Assembly (NCBI RefSeq): GCF_003415675.1
Contig: NZ_QFZK01000004.1
Coordinates: 62,001-126,000 of the forward strand
Direction of reading: 5' to 3'
DNA: 64,000 nt
From: Rhodoferax lacus
Lineage (GTDB): Bacteria > Pseudomonadota > Gammaproteobacteria > Burkholderiales > Burkholderiaceae_C
A program made the position numbers and the translations under genes. Shown here piece by piece: positions 15,084-24,715 of the stretch (its first letter is position 1; each line of letters starts with the position of its first letter). The notes below the pieces were generated by a model. The model did no database searches. It saw only the letters and a program-made list of their open reading frames with translations, and had not been told where the DNA came from.

Positions 15084-18000
15084 ATGCAAGCGTTCCAGGC
15101 CATTCGCACCGCCCTGCGGGGTGTGGCACCTGGCTTGCACCTGCCACGGGCCTGGCCGGGCCCCGGTCCGGCCGATGTGCCGCTGCGTGCAGAGCTGTTC
15201 AACGCCGAGCAGATGGAGCGCCATGGCCAGACCCTGGCGCAAGCTCACAGCCTGCAGGCCGGTCGCGGACGCGACTTGCTGCTGCAGCGCCTGGATGCCA
15301 ATGCGCTGGTCCTGCAGCAGGCCTGTGACCTGTTGATGGAGTCGGTGCGCGCAGGGCGGCGCATCACCCCGGCGGGCGAGTGGCTGCTGGACAATTTTTA
15401 CCTGATCGAAGAGCATATCCTCACGGCGCGCAAGCACTTCTCCAAGTGGTATAGCCGCGAGCTGCCGGTGCTTGCCAACGGTCCCTCGCGGGGCTTGGCC
15501 CGCGTCTATGACATGGCGCTGGAGATCATCTCGCACGGTGACGGCCGGGTAGACCCGGAGAACCTCAACCACTTCGTGGCGTCCTACCAGAACGTGGCGC
15601 AACTCAAGCTGGGCGAGCTGTGGGCCATCCCCATCATGCTGCGCCTGGCCCTGATCGAGAACCTGCGCCGCATTGGCGCACGCGTGGCCCAGAGCCTGCA
15701 GGAGCGCAACCGCGCCAGCAGCTGGGCCGACCAGATGCTGCACGTGGCCGAGCACGACCCCAAGAACCTGATCCTGGTGATCTCGGACATGGCGCGTTCG
15801 GGCACCACCCTGGGCAACTCCTTTGTGGCCGAACTGGCGCGCCGCCTGCAGGGCCACAGCACGGCCCTGGCCCTGCCGCTGACCTGGATAGAGCAAAGCC
15901 TCTCCGAGTCCGGCCAGACCATCGAGCAGCTGGTGCATTCCGAAACCCAAAGCCAGGCCATCAACCAGGTCTGCATCAGCAACAGCATTGCCAGCCTGCG
16001 CCTGCTCAGTGCCACCGACTGGCGCGACTTCGTCGAAGAACAAAGCCTGGTGGAGCACACCCTGCGCGAAGACCCCTTGGGGGTGTACCCGCGCATGGAC
16101 TTTGCCACCCGCGACCGCTACCGCCATGTGGTGGAGAAGACCGCCCGCCTGGCCAAGAGGCCCGAGGCCGAGGTGGCGCGCAAGGTACTGCAGCTGGCGC
16201 AGCATGCGCAGAGCGTGGCGCAAACACAGGCTTCCACGCCTGAGCCGCAGGCTCCGTCCACCCACGTGGGCTATTACCTGGAGGGCGCTGGCCTGCCGGT
16301 GCTGGAGCGCGCCCTGCAAGTGCAGCTGCCCCAAACCCTGGCCCTGCAGCGCTGGGCCCGTACCCACCCGCTGCCGCTGTACCTGGGCGCCATGGTGCTG
16401 CTCAGCCTGGGCGGCAGTGCCGTGTTCCTGCAACTGGCGCGCGCCCAAGGCCTGGCGGGCTGGGCCTTGTGGCTGGCCGCGGGCCTGGCGCTGCTGGCCT
16501 GTGGCCAATTGGCCCTGACGCTGGTGAACTGGCTGGCCACCTTGCTGACCACACCCCATGTGCTGCCGCGCATGGACTTTTCCAAAGGCATGGCGGCCGA
16601 TGCGCGCACGCTGGTGGTGGTGCCCACGTTGCTCACCAGCCCGGCCTCGGTGCAGGCGCTGGTGGAGGCTCTGGAGGTGCGCTTTCTGGCCAACCAGGAT
16701 GCGCAGCTGTACTATGGACTGCTGACCGACTGGGCCGATGCATCCAGCGAAACCCGGGACGATGATGCGCCGCTGCTGGCGCTGGCCAGTGAGGGCATTG
16801 CCGCGCTCAACCGCAAATACCCGGGGCCGGGTCAGGACACGTTTTTTCTGTTCCACCGCCCGCGCCTGTGGAATGCGCAGGAGCGCGTGTGGATGGGCTA
16901 TGAGCGCAAGCGCGGCAAGCTCGCTGCGCTGAACGCGCTGCTGCGTGGCAAACCAGGCACGGCCTTCTCCTGCGTGGTGGGCGACACCGCCGCGCTGCAG
17001 CAGGTGCGCTTTGTGATCACCCTGGACACCGACACCCAGCTGCAGCGCGACACCGCACGCAGCTTCGCCGCCACGATGGCGCACCCGCTCAACCGCGCGC
17101 AGTGGGACGCACAGCGCCAATGCATCACCGCCGGTTACGGCATCCTGCAGCCGCGCATGGCGGTCAGCCTGCAAAGCAGCAACCGCTCGCGCTACGCGCG
17201 CCTGATGGGCAGCGAAGCCGGGGTGGACCCCTACACCCGCGCCGTCTCCGACGTCTACCAGGACCTGTTCCATGAAGGCTCCTTCATCGGCAAGGGCATC
17301 TACGACGTGGATGTGTTCGAGCAGGTGCTGCACCAGCGACTGCCCGACAACCGCATCCTCAGCCACGACCTGCTGGAGGGCTGCTACGCCCGCAGCGGCC
17401 TGCTCAGCGATGTGCAGCTGTATGACGACTACCCGGCCCGCTACGACGCCGACGTGAGCCGCCGTGTGCGCTGGATGCGCGGCGACTGGCAGATCGCCTC
17501 GTGGCTGCTGCCGCGTGTGCCCGGCTTTGTACCGGGTGTGCGCGAGGCCAATCCGCTGTCCTGGCTGTCGCAATGGAAGGTGCTGGACAACCTGCGCCGC
17601 AGCCTGGTGGCCCCGGCCACGTTGGCCCTGCTGCTGCTGGGCTGGGCCCTGTTGCCGCAGGCCCTGGGCTGGACACTGGCCGTGCTGGCCCTGTGGCTGC
17701 TGACCCCCGTGGCCTCCAACCTCTGGAGCCTGCTGCACAAGCCGCAGGACCTGCCCTGGCGCCAGCATGCGCGCACCGTGCAGGGCGCGCTGCAAAAGCA
17801 GCTGCTGCAGGTGGCCCTCACGCTGGCCCTGCTGCCGCACGAGGCCTGGTTTTGTCTGGACGCGGTGCTGCGCACCAATGCGCGCCTGCTGCTCACGCAC
17901 CGCCGCCTGCTGGAGTGGCAGTCGTCGGACGCGGCAGCCCTGTGCCCGGTGCCTGCGGGCAGCGCGGCCGACCTGCGGCGCACGCTGGCGCGCATGGCCA

Positions 18001-21000
18001 TGGCACCGCTGCTGGCGGTGGCCACGGCCGTGCTGCTGTGGCGTCTGGACGCACGCTTGCATACCCTGTGGCAGGTGGCGCCCATCCTGCTGGCGTGGTT
18101 GCTGGCGCCTGGTCTGGCCTGGTGGATCAGCCGCCCGGTCAGCGCAGCACCGGTGCAGCTGGACCTGTCGCAAACCCTGTTTTTGCGCCAGCTGGCGCGG
18201 CGCACCTGGCGCTTCTTCGAGCGCTTTGTGTCAGCACAGGACCACTGGCTGCCGCCCGACAACTACCAGGAGCACCCGGTGGCTGTGCTGGCGCGCCGCA
18301 CCTCGCCCACCAACATGGGCCTGGCCCTGCTGGCCAATGCCACGGCCTACGACTTTGGCTACATCAGCAGCGGCCAGTTGCTGCAGCGCACGGCCGATGC
18401 GCTGCACAGCATGCAAACGCTGGAGCGCCATGCCGGGCACTTCTACAACTGGTATGACACGCAAACCTGCCAACCCCTGCTGCCGCGCTACATCTCGGCA
18501 GTGGACAGCGGCAACCTGTCGGGCCATTTGCTGACCCTGCGCCCGGCGCTGCTGGCGCTGGCCGACCAGCCCATCCTGAACCCGCGCACCTTCCATGGCA
18601 TGGCCGATGCGCTGGGCAATCTGATCCTGGCTCTGGACGGCGCTGCCAGTGCCGAGCTGCAGCGCAGCCTGTCGCAACTGGCGCAGAAGCTGGAGCTGCA
18701 ATGCAGCGCCCCGCCGCTGAGCGTGCGCACGGCCCTGCTGTGCCTGGACAGCGTGGCCACTCTGGGTGCCTCGCTGTTGGGCCTGCTGCAGGGCACCAGC
18801 GGTGACGCCGCAGCCCAGGCGCAGCCCTGGTGCCTGGCCTTGCTGGCGCAGTGCGCGGATGCCAGTGCCGAGCTGGCGCTGCTGCACGTCGCAGCACCCG
18901 ATGCCGGCAATGCACCCGCACCGTCGGAGCCGCCATCCATTCCCACGCTGCGCGCCTTGGCCGCCGCGGGCCAGCCGCAGGCGCTGGCCCGTCTGGACCA
19001 GCTGGAAACGCTGGCGCGCCAGGCCGCTGCCATGGCGCTGGCCGACTATGGCTTTTTGTTTGATTCGGCGCGCCATCTGCTGGCCGTGGGCTACAACGTG
19101 GACGAGCGCCGCCTTGACACCGGGCACTATGACCTGCTGGCCAGCGAGGCCCGTCTGTGCAGCTTTGTGGCCATTGCCCTGGGCGAGCTGCCGCAGGACA
19201 ACTGGTTTGCCCTGGGTCGCCGGCTGACATCGGCCGGCGCTGAGCCCACGCTCCTGTCCTGGAGCGGCTCCATGTTCGAGTACCTGATGCCCAACCTGGT
19301 GATGCCGGTGTATGCCAACACCCTGCTGGACCAGACCTGCCGCGCCGTGGTGCAGCGCCAGATTGCCTACGGTGAGCAGCACGGCGTGCCCTGGGGCATA
19401 TCCGAGTCCGGCTACAACACGGTGGATGCGGCGCTGAACTACCAGTACCGCGCCTTTGGCGTGCCCGGCCTGGGCCTCAAGCGCGGTCTGGCCGATGACC
19501 TGGTGATTGCGCCCTACGCCTCGGCGCTGGCGCTGATGGTGCTGCCGGATGCGGCCTGCCGCAACCTGCAGCGCATGACAGACCAGGGCCTGCAGGGCGA
19601 CTACGGCATGTATGAGGCCATGGACTTCACGCCCTCGCGCCTGCCGCACGGCCAGAGCGGCGCCGTGGTGCGCTCCTTCATGGCCCACCACCAGGGCATG
19701 AGCCTGCTGGCCATCTCGCATGTGCTGCTGGACCAACCCATGCCCCGGCGCTTTGCGGCTGAGGCCATGTTTCAGGCCACCGCGCTGCTGCTGCAGGAGC
19801 GCGTGCCCAATGCCGCCGTGTTCCAGGCCCACGCGCCCGAGCTGGCCGACATCCACAGCGCCGTTCTGGGCCAGGCCAGCCCCTTGCGCGTGCTGCGCCA
19901 ACCGGATGCTGCCACCCCGGAAGTGCAGCTGCTCTCCAACGGCAGCTACCACGTGCTGGTGAGCCAGTCGGGTGGCGGCTACAGCCGCTGGAAGGGGCTG
20001 GACCTGACGCGCTGGCGCGAGGACGGAACGCGCGACAACTGGGGCAGCTTTTGCTATGTGCGCGATGTCGCAAGCGGTGACTTCTGGTCTGGCGCGCACC
20101 AGCCTACCCTGCAGGCCAGCGACAGTTACGAGGCCATATTTTCCGAAGGCCGCGCCGAGTTCCGCCGCCGCGACCACGGGCTGGAGACGCACACCGAAAT
20201 CGTGGTCTCGCCCGAAGACGACATCGAGCTGCGCCGCACCCGCATCACCAACCGCAGCCGCAGCCGCCGCTCCATTGAGGTCACCAGCTATGCCGAGGTG
20301 GTGCTGGCCCCGGCCGCTGCGGACGCGCTGCACCCGGCCTTCAGCAAACTGTTTGTGCAGACCGAGATCGTGCGCGAGCGCCAGGCCCTGCTGTGCCACC
20401 GCAGGCCGCGTGACGCCGGCGAAGCCCCGGCCTTTTTGTTCCACCTGATGGCCGTGCACGGGGCCGATGCGCACGCCACCTCGTTCGAGACCGACCGCAT
20501 GCGCTTTATTGGCCGCACGCGTTCGCTGCAGGCGCCGCAGGCGCTGGACGCCGATTGCCAGGCCCTGTCCGACACTGCAGGCCCGGTGCTGGACCCGGTG
20601 CTGGCCATACGCCACCGCATTGTTCTGGCACCTGGGCAGACGGTGACGCTGGACCTGGTAACCGGTGTGGCCGAGGCGCGCGAGCAGGCCCTGGCCCTGA
20701 TGGACAAATACCGCGACCGGCACCTGGCCGACCGCGTGCTGGGTCTGGCCATCACCCACGCCTGGGTCAACCTGCAGCAGATCAACGCCTCCGAGGCCGA
20801 TGCCCAGCTCTATGCCCGTCTGGCCAGCTCGGTGGTCTATGCCAACCCGGCGCAGCGCGCGCAGATGGCGGTGCTCGGAAGCAACCGGCGCGGGCAGTCC
20901 GGCCTGTGGGGTTATGGCGTCTCGGGCGATCTGCCTATCGTGCTGCTGCAGATCAGCAAACAGGACAACATCGAGCTGGTGCGCCAGCTGGTGCAGGCCC

Positions 21001-23789
21001 ATGCCTACTGGCGCCTCAAGGGCCTGGCGGTGGACCTGGTGATCTGGAACGAAGACCATGCCGGCTACCGCCAAGCCTTGCAGGAGCAGATCATGGGCCT
21101 GATTGCCTCGGGCCTGGAGGCCAACTTCACCGACCGGCCCGGCGGCATTTTTGTGCGCATGGCCGAGCACATGTCGGCCGAAGACCGCACCCTGTTCCAG
21201 GCCGTGGCGCGCATTGTCATCAGCGACAAGCAGGGCAGCCTCATGGACCAGGCCAACCGCCGCCAGGGCCGCGAGGCGCGCACCCTGCCAGCCCTGCTGG
21301 CGCCGGTGGTCGCGCTGCCCGTGCTCAGCCTGCCGCCCGTGCCGCTGCCGGCCGGGCTGCAGTGCTTCAACGGCCTGGGCGGCTTCTCGGCCGATGGGCG
21401 CGAGTACGTCATAGCCACCACCGTGGATGAGAAGGGCCAGCACAGCAGCACGCCGCTGCCCTGGGTGAACGTGATTGCCAATGCCCACTTCGGCACCGTG
21501 GTATCGGAGAGCGGCAGCGCCTATACCTGGAGCGAGAACGCCCACGAGTTCCGCTACACGCCCTGGAGCAATGACCCGGTGAGCGACGGTACGGGCGAGG
21601 CCTGCTACCTGCGCGACGAAGAGTCGGGCGCTTTCTGGTCGCCCACGGCACTGCCCTGCGGCGGCGCCGGGCGCCATGTCACGCGCCACGGCTTTGGCTA
21701 CAGTGTGTTTGCGCACACGCAGGACGGCATCGAGACCGAACTCACCGTGTTCGTGGACCTGAGCGCGGCCATCAAGTTCAGCCAGCTGCGCGTGCGCAAC
21801 CGCTCGCAGCGTGCGCGCAAGCTCTCGGCCACGGGCTATGTGGAGTGGGTGCTGGGCGACCTGCCTTCCAAGTCGGCCATGCACGTGGGCACCGAGATGG
21901 AGCCCGGCAGCGGTGCCCTCCTGGCGCGCAACCCCTACAACCCGGAGTTTGGCGACCGCATGGCCTTCTTCGATGCCGATGGCGACACCCGCGGCCCCGG
22001 CGTGACCTTTAGTTGCGACCGGCGTGAGTTCCTGGGACGCAATGGATCGGTGGCGCGTCCGCTGGCCCTGCTGCGTACCGGCCTGTCCAACCGGGTGGGC
22101 ACCGGGCTCGACCCGTGTGCGGCCATTCAGGTGCCGTTTGAATTGCAGGACGGGCAGGAGCGCGTCATCACCTTCCGCCTGGGAGCGGCCGGGCGGCGCG
22201 GCCTGGAGGATGCGCGCCTGAACGTGCAGCAGCTGCGCGAACCCATGGGGGCGCAGGGCGCACTGCAGGCCGTGCAGGCGTACTGGACGCAGACCCTGGG
22301 TGCGGTGCAGGTGCAAACGCCCGATGTGGCACTCAACCTGCTGGCCAATGGCTGGCTGCTCTACCAGACCCTGGCCTGCCGCCTGTGGGCGCGCACCGGC
22401 TTGTACCAGTCGGGTGGGGCCTATGGCTTTCGCGACCAGCTGCAGGACAGCATGGCCCTGGTGCATGCCGCGCCACAGCTGTTGCGCGAACACCTGCTGC
22501 GCTGTGCGGCACGCCAGTTTGTAGAGGGTGATGTGCAGCACTGGTGGCACCCGCCCCAGGGCCGCGGCGTGCGCACCCTGTGCTCGGACGATTACCTGTG
22601 GCTGGTGCAGGCCACCTGCCGCTATGTGCAGGCCACCGGCGACAGCGCGGTGCTGCTGGAGTCCGTGCCCTTTCTGAAGGGCCGGGCATTGAACCCGGAA
22701 GAAGAGTCGTATTACGACCTGCCGAGCGTCTCCGAGGAACACGAGAACCTGTACGCCCACTGCGTACTGGCTCTGCGCCACGGCCTGCGCATGGGCGCCC
22801 ATGGCCTGCCGCTGATGGGCTCGGGCGACTGGAACGACGGCATGAACCTGGTGGGCATCAAGGGCCGGGGCGAGAGCGTGTGGCTGGCCTTCTTCCTGTT
22901 TGACACGCTGAAAAAATTCAGCGTGCTGGCGCGCGCCACCGGCGACATCGCCTTTGCCGATGAGTGCCTGGCGCATGCCGAGCAGCTGCGCCTGAATATC
23001 GATGCCCATGCCTGGGACGGCGACTGGTACCGCCGCGCCTGGTTTGACGATGGCACGCCCCTGGGCTCGGTGCAGAACGCCGAGTGCCAGATCGACTCCA
23101 TCACCCAGAGCTGGGCGCAGATCTCGGGCGCGGGTGACCCGGTACGCACGGCCACGGCCCTGAACGCGTTGGAGCGCCGCCTGGTGAAGCGCGAGGAGGG
23201 ACTCATTCAATTGCTCACGCCGCCCTTTGACACGTCGGCCCTGAACCCCGGCTACATCAAGGGCTACCTGCCCGGTGTGCGTGAGAACGGTGGCCAGTAC
23301 ACCCACGCAGCTATCTGGACGGTGATGGCCTTTGCTGCGCAAGGCGACAGCCAACGCGCCTGGGACTGCTTCAACCTGATCAACCCGGTGCGCCATGGCA
23401 GCGATGCGGCCTCTGTTGCCATCTACCAGGTGGAGCCCTATGTGGTGGCCGCCGACGTGTATGCCGTGGCCCCACACGCAGGGCGCGGTGGCTGGACCTG
23501 GTACACCGGGTCGGCCAGCTGGATGTACCGGCTGGTGCTGGAGTCACTGCTGGGCCTGCGCCTGGAGGTGGACACGCTGCACTTCACCCCCTGCCTGCCG
23601 GCCGACTGGCCGGGCTTTGCGATGCAGTACCGCTTTGGCGCGACGCTTTACGCGATCGAGGTCAAGCGGGTCAGTGCCGTGGATAGTCTGGCGCCTGTGA
23701 CAGTACTGCTGGACGGCGTGCTGCAGCCGGGTGCTGCTGTGCCGCTGCACGATGACCTGGCGGCGCACACGGTGGTGGTGCGGGTGTAG
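15084..23789 (+). CDS. ndvB: Cyclic beta-1,2-glucan synthase (NdvB/ChvB type)
   Basis: A giant 2901-residue protein, close to the length of rhizobial ChvB/NdvB. Hydrophobic segments lie at about 430-490, 840-880 and 970-1015. The first membrane block is followed by the GT84 glycosyltransferase domain with acidic motif ITLDTDTQ (about 645-652) and a QxxRW-like VRWMRGDWQ (about 794-802). The second half holds the carbohydrate-binding and GH94 phosphorylase domains, with the catalytic-region motif GSGDWNDGMNL near residue 2580. In the family the protein initiates on itself, elongates, trims and cyclises beta-1,2-glucans from UDP-glucose for the periplasm. I use the ATG at 15084; a GTG one codon earlier is equally in frame. 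No separate NdvA exporter is visible in the window. Confidence 0.93.
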   Translation: MQAFQAIRTALRGVAPGLHLPRAWPGPGPADVPLRAELFNAEQMERHGQTLAQAHSLQAGRGRDLLLQRLDANALVLQQACDLLMESVRAGRRITPAGEWLLDNFYLIEEHILTARKHFSKWYSRELPVLANGPSRGLARVYDMALEIISHGDGRVDPENLNHFVASYQNVAQLKLGELWAIPIMLRLALIENLRRIGARVAQSLQERNRASSWADQMLHVAEHDPKNLILVISDMARSGTTLGNSFVAELARRLQGHSTALALPLTWIEQSLSESGQTIEQLVHSETQSQAINQVCISNSIASLRLLSATDWRDFVEEQSLVEHTLREDPLGVYPRMDFATRDRYRHVVEKTARLAKRPEAEVARKVLQLAQHAQSVAQTQASTPEPQAPSTHVGYYLEGAGLPVLERALQVQLPQTLALQRWARTHPLPLYLGAMVLLSLGGSAVFLQLARAQGLAGWALWLAAGLALLACGQLALTLVNWLATLLTTPHVLPRMDFSKGMAADARTLVVVPTLLTSPASVQALVEALEVRFLANQDAQLYYGLLTDWADASSETRDDDAPLLALASEGIAALNRKYPGPGQDTFFLFHRPRLWNAQERVWMGYERKRGKLAALNALLRGKPGTAFSCVVGDTAALQQVRFVITLDTDTQLQRDTARSFAATMAHPLNRAQWDAQRQCITAGYGILQPRMAVSLQSSNRSRYARLMGSEAGVDPYTRAVSDVYQDLFHEGSFIGKGIYDVDVFEQVLHQRLPDNRILSHDLLEGCYARSGLLSDVQLYDDYPARYDADVSRRVRWMRGDWQIASWLLPRVPGFVPGVREANPLSWLSQWKVLDNLRRSLVAPATLALLLLGWALLPQALGWTLAVLALWLLTPVASNLWSLLHKPQDLPWRQHARTVQGALQKQLLQVALTLALLPHEAWFCLDAVLRTNARLLLTHRRLLEWQSSDAAALCPVPAGSAADLRRTLARMAMAPLLAVATAVLLWRLDARLHTLWQVAPILLAWLLAPGLAWWISRPVSAAPVQLDLSQTLFLRQLARRTWRFFERFVSAQDHWLPPDNYQEHPVAVLARRTSPTNMGLALLANATAYDFGYISSGQLLQRTADALHSMQTLERHAGHFYNWYDTQTCQPLLPRYISAVDSGNLSGHLLTLRPALLALADQPILNPRTFHGMADALGNLILALDGAASAELQRSLSQLAQKLELQCSAPPLSVRTALLCLDSVATLGASLLGLLQGTSGDAAAQAQPWCLALLAQCADASAELALLHVAAPDAGNAPAPSEPPSIPTLRALAAAGQPQALARLDQLETLARQAAAMALADYGFLFDSARHLLAVGYNVDERRLDTGHYDLLASEARLCSFVAIALGELPQDNWFALGRRLTSAGAEPTLLSWSGSMFEYLMPNLVMPVYANTLLDQTCRAVVQRQIAYGEQHGVPWGISESGYNTVDAALNYQYRAFGVPGLGLKRGLADDLVIAPYASALALMVLPDAACRNLQRMTDQGLQGDYGMYEAMDFTPSRLPHGQSGAVVRSFMAHHQGMSLLAISHVLLDQPMPRRFAAEAMFQATALLLQERVPNAAVFQAHAPELADIHSAVLGQASPLRVLRQPDAATPEVQLLSNGSYHVLVSQSGGGYSRWKGLDLTRWREDGTRDNWGSFCYVRDVASGDFWSGAHQPTLQASDSYEAIFSEGRAEFRRRDHGLETHTEIVVSPEDDIELRRTRITNRSRSRRSIEVTSYAEVVLAPAAADALHPAFSKLFVQTEIVRERQALLCHRRPRDAGEAPAFLFHLMAVHGADAHATSFETDRMRFIGRTRSLQAPQALDADCQALSDTAGPVLDPVLAIRHRIVLAPGQTVTLDLVTGVAEAREQALALMDKYRDRHLADRVLGLAITHAWVNLQQINASEADAQLYARLASSVVYANPAQRAQMAVLGSNRRGQSGLWGYGVSGDLPIVLLQISKQDNIELVRQLVQAHAYWRLKGLAVDLVIWNEDHAGYRQALQEQIMGLIASGLEANFTDRPGGIFVRMAEHMSAEDRTLFQAVARIVISDKQGSLMDQANRRQGREARTLPALLAPVVALPVLSLPPVPLPAGLQCFNGLGGFSADGREYVIATTVDEKGQHSSTPLPWVNVIANAHFGTVVSESGSAYTWSENAHEFRYTPWSNDPVSDGTGEACYLRDEESGAFWSPTALPCGGAGRHVTRHGFGYSVFAHTQDGIETELTVFVDLSAAIKFSQLRVRNRSQRARKLSATGYVEWVLGDLPSKSAMHVGTEMEPGSGALLARNPYNPEFGDRMAFFDADGDTRGPGVTFSCDRREFLGRNGSVARPLALLRTGLSNRVGTGLDPCAAIQVPFELQDGQERVITFRLGAAGRRGLEDARLNVQQLREPMGAQGALQAVQAYWTQTLGAVQVQTPDVALNLLANGWLLYQTLACRLWARTGLYQSGGAYGFRDQLQDSMALVHAAPQLLREHLLRCAARQFVEGDVQHWWHPPQGRGVRTLCSDDYLWLVQATCRYVQATGDSAVLLESVPFLKGRALNPEEESYYDLPSVSEEHENLYAHCVLALRHGLRMGAHGLPLMGSGDWNDGMNLVGIKGRGESVWLAFFLFDTLKKFSVLARATGDIAFADECLAHAEQLRLNIDAHAWDGDWYRRAWFDDGTPLGSVQNAECQIDSITQSWAQISGAGDPVRTATALNALERRLVKREEGLIQLLTPPFDTSALNPGYIKGYLPGVRENGGQYTHAAIWTVMAFAAQGDSQRAWDCFNLINPVRHGSDAASVAIYQVEPYVVAADVYAVAPHAGRGGWTWYTGSASWMYRLVLESLLGLRLEVDTLHFTPCLPADWPGFAMQYRFGATLYAIEVKRVSAVDSLAPVTVLLDGVLQPGAAVPLHDDLAAHTVVVRV

Positions 23790-23894
23790 GTGCTTCGCCC
23801 GTGAAGGGACGCCCCATTTCAGGGCAGGGCTAACGGTGTCAAAGTGACGGGATGTCTGCGTGCGACTTCCAAGGCATTCACACGAAGCGGCAGA

Positions 23895-24317
23895 CTAATC
23901 GGACACCTTCTGGCTTCGAAGTACTTCTTCGGCTTGTTTTATCTTGGTAACGTTTTTCACGACGCCCACAAGCCCAATAAGTTGACCATCCTCTGAAAAA
24001 ACAGGCGTCTTTATGGTCTCGTAACATTCCTGCGCTCCCGTCAGTTCATTGACTTGCCAAGCCTCGGAACGGGTGGGCTCGCCAGCTTCCATGGCATCTT
24101 TGTCTCGACCAGCAAAGTAGTCAGCCTCGTCCTTCACCAGAAATTCGTAATCTGACTTCCCCATAATTTGTTCCAGCGTATAGCCATACAGCCGCTCAAA
24201 CGCGTGGTTTGCAAACAGGTACTCACCATTGGGATTCTTGAAAAAGACAATATCCTGAATGGCTTCACTGAGGCTACGGATGACCGCGCTCTTGTCTGTG
24301 GACGTCAGTTTTTCCAT
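23895..24317 (-). CDS. Stand-alone PAS-domain protein
   Basis: A 140-residue protein consisting of one PAS domain plus PAC motif (about 10-130; DIVFFKNPNGEYLFANHAFERL, GVVKNVTKIKQAEE), ending soon after the exit helix that normally leads to a kinase or cyclase. No effector follows, so this is either a free-standing sensor or the remnant of a larger signalling protein. Base composition is clearly more AT-rich than the neighbours, suggesting recent transfer. It lies between the 3' end of ndvB and the mosaic scar. Confidence 0.75.
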   Translation of the reverse strand: MEKLTSTDKSAVIRSLSEAIQDIVFFKNPNGEYLFANHAFERLYGYTLEQIMGKSDYEFLVKDEADYFAGRDKDAMEAGEPTRSEAWQVNELTGAQECYETIKTPVFSEDGQLIGLVGVVKNVTKIKQAEEVLRSQKVSD

Positions 24318-24715
24318 ATGGGGATCAATGAATTGCTTTCGGCTTTACGGCTGACCAAGCATCAGTAACAAAAGCCAACAGGCCTGTTTCCCGAGCTTGG
24401 GTTGAAGCCAATCTTAGTCCAATCGAACCAGTTGTTTCGTGGTGAAAACTTGCTCGAACACCTGGAGTCTTGCGGGTCTTTCCCGACTGCAACCCGAAAG
24501 ACTGCTCCCGCGGCAATCCCGGCGACTAGCGCACTCCCATTTGCTGCAGGTAAAGCCCCAGTTGCCGTTGCATGATGACCTGGCAGCGCATACGGTGGTG
24601 GTACGGGTGCAGGGGCCTTGCCTCTGGATGTAAGCCCCCCTCCCATATTCATGGGATGTCTTCTTTCCTGGATGAAATTGAGAATGAAGGTCTAAATCAA
24701 TTTCAGGAGTCAGGA
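24318..24715. other. Intergenic segment with mosaic scar
   Basis: From 24318 to about 24525 I recognise nothing; a 63-codon minus frame at 24325-24516 has no familiar features. From 24526 to 24613 lies the scar described separately. From 24614 to 24715 there is the lipoprotein promoter region, with a small CCCAT/ATGGG palindrome near 24644 and an AGGAG ribosome site near 24705. Confidence 0.6.
24526..24613. pseudogene. Mosaic scar: fused 3' ends of the GGDEF-hemerythrin gene and of ndvB
   Basis: Bases 24526-24562 match 26920-26956 (the end of the cyclase gene, minus strand) at 34 of 37 positions, still coding GLYLQQMGVR and a stop codon (TAG instead of TGA). Bases 24564-24613 match 23741-23790 (the end of ndvB, plus strand) at 44 of 50 positions, still coding PLHDDLAAHTVVVRV. 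Every difference within the coding parts is synonymous; only the ndvB-like stop has become CAG. The two pieces are joined head to tail with one base between, in the opposite order to the intact genes. Confidence 0.8.

Noticed and set aside
14874..18173. 1099-codon minus-strand frame under ndvB
   Set aside because: Gln/Arg/His-rich antisense shadow of a GC-rich gene with no domain; ndvB explains the region.
18231..23477. 1748-codon minus-strand frame under ndvB
   Set aside because: Same shadow effect: very high His/Gln/Gly content, no motif and no ribosome site. Long antisense frames are expected in high-GC genes.
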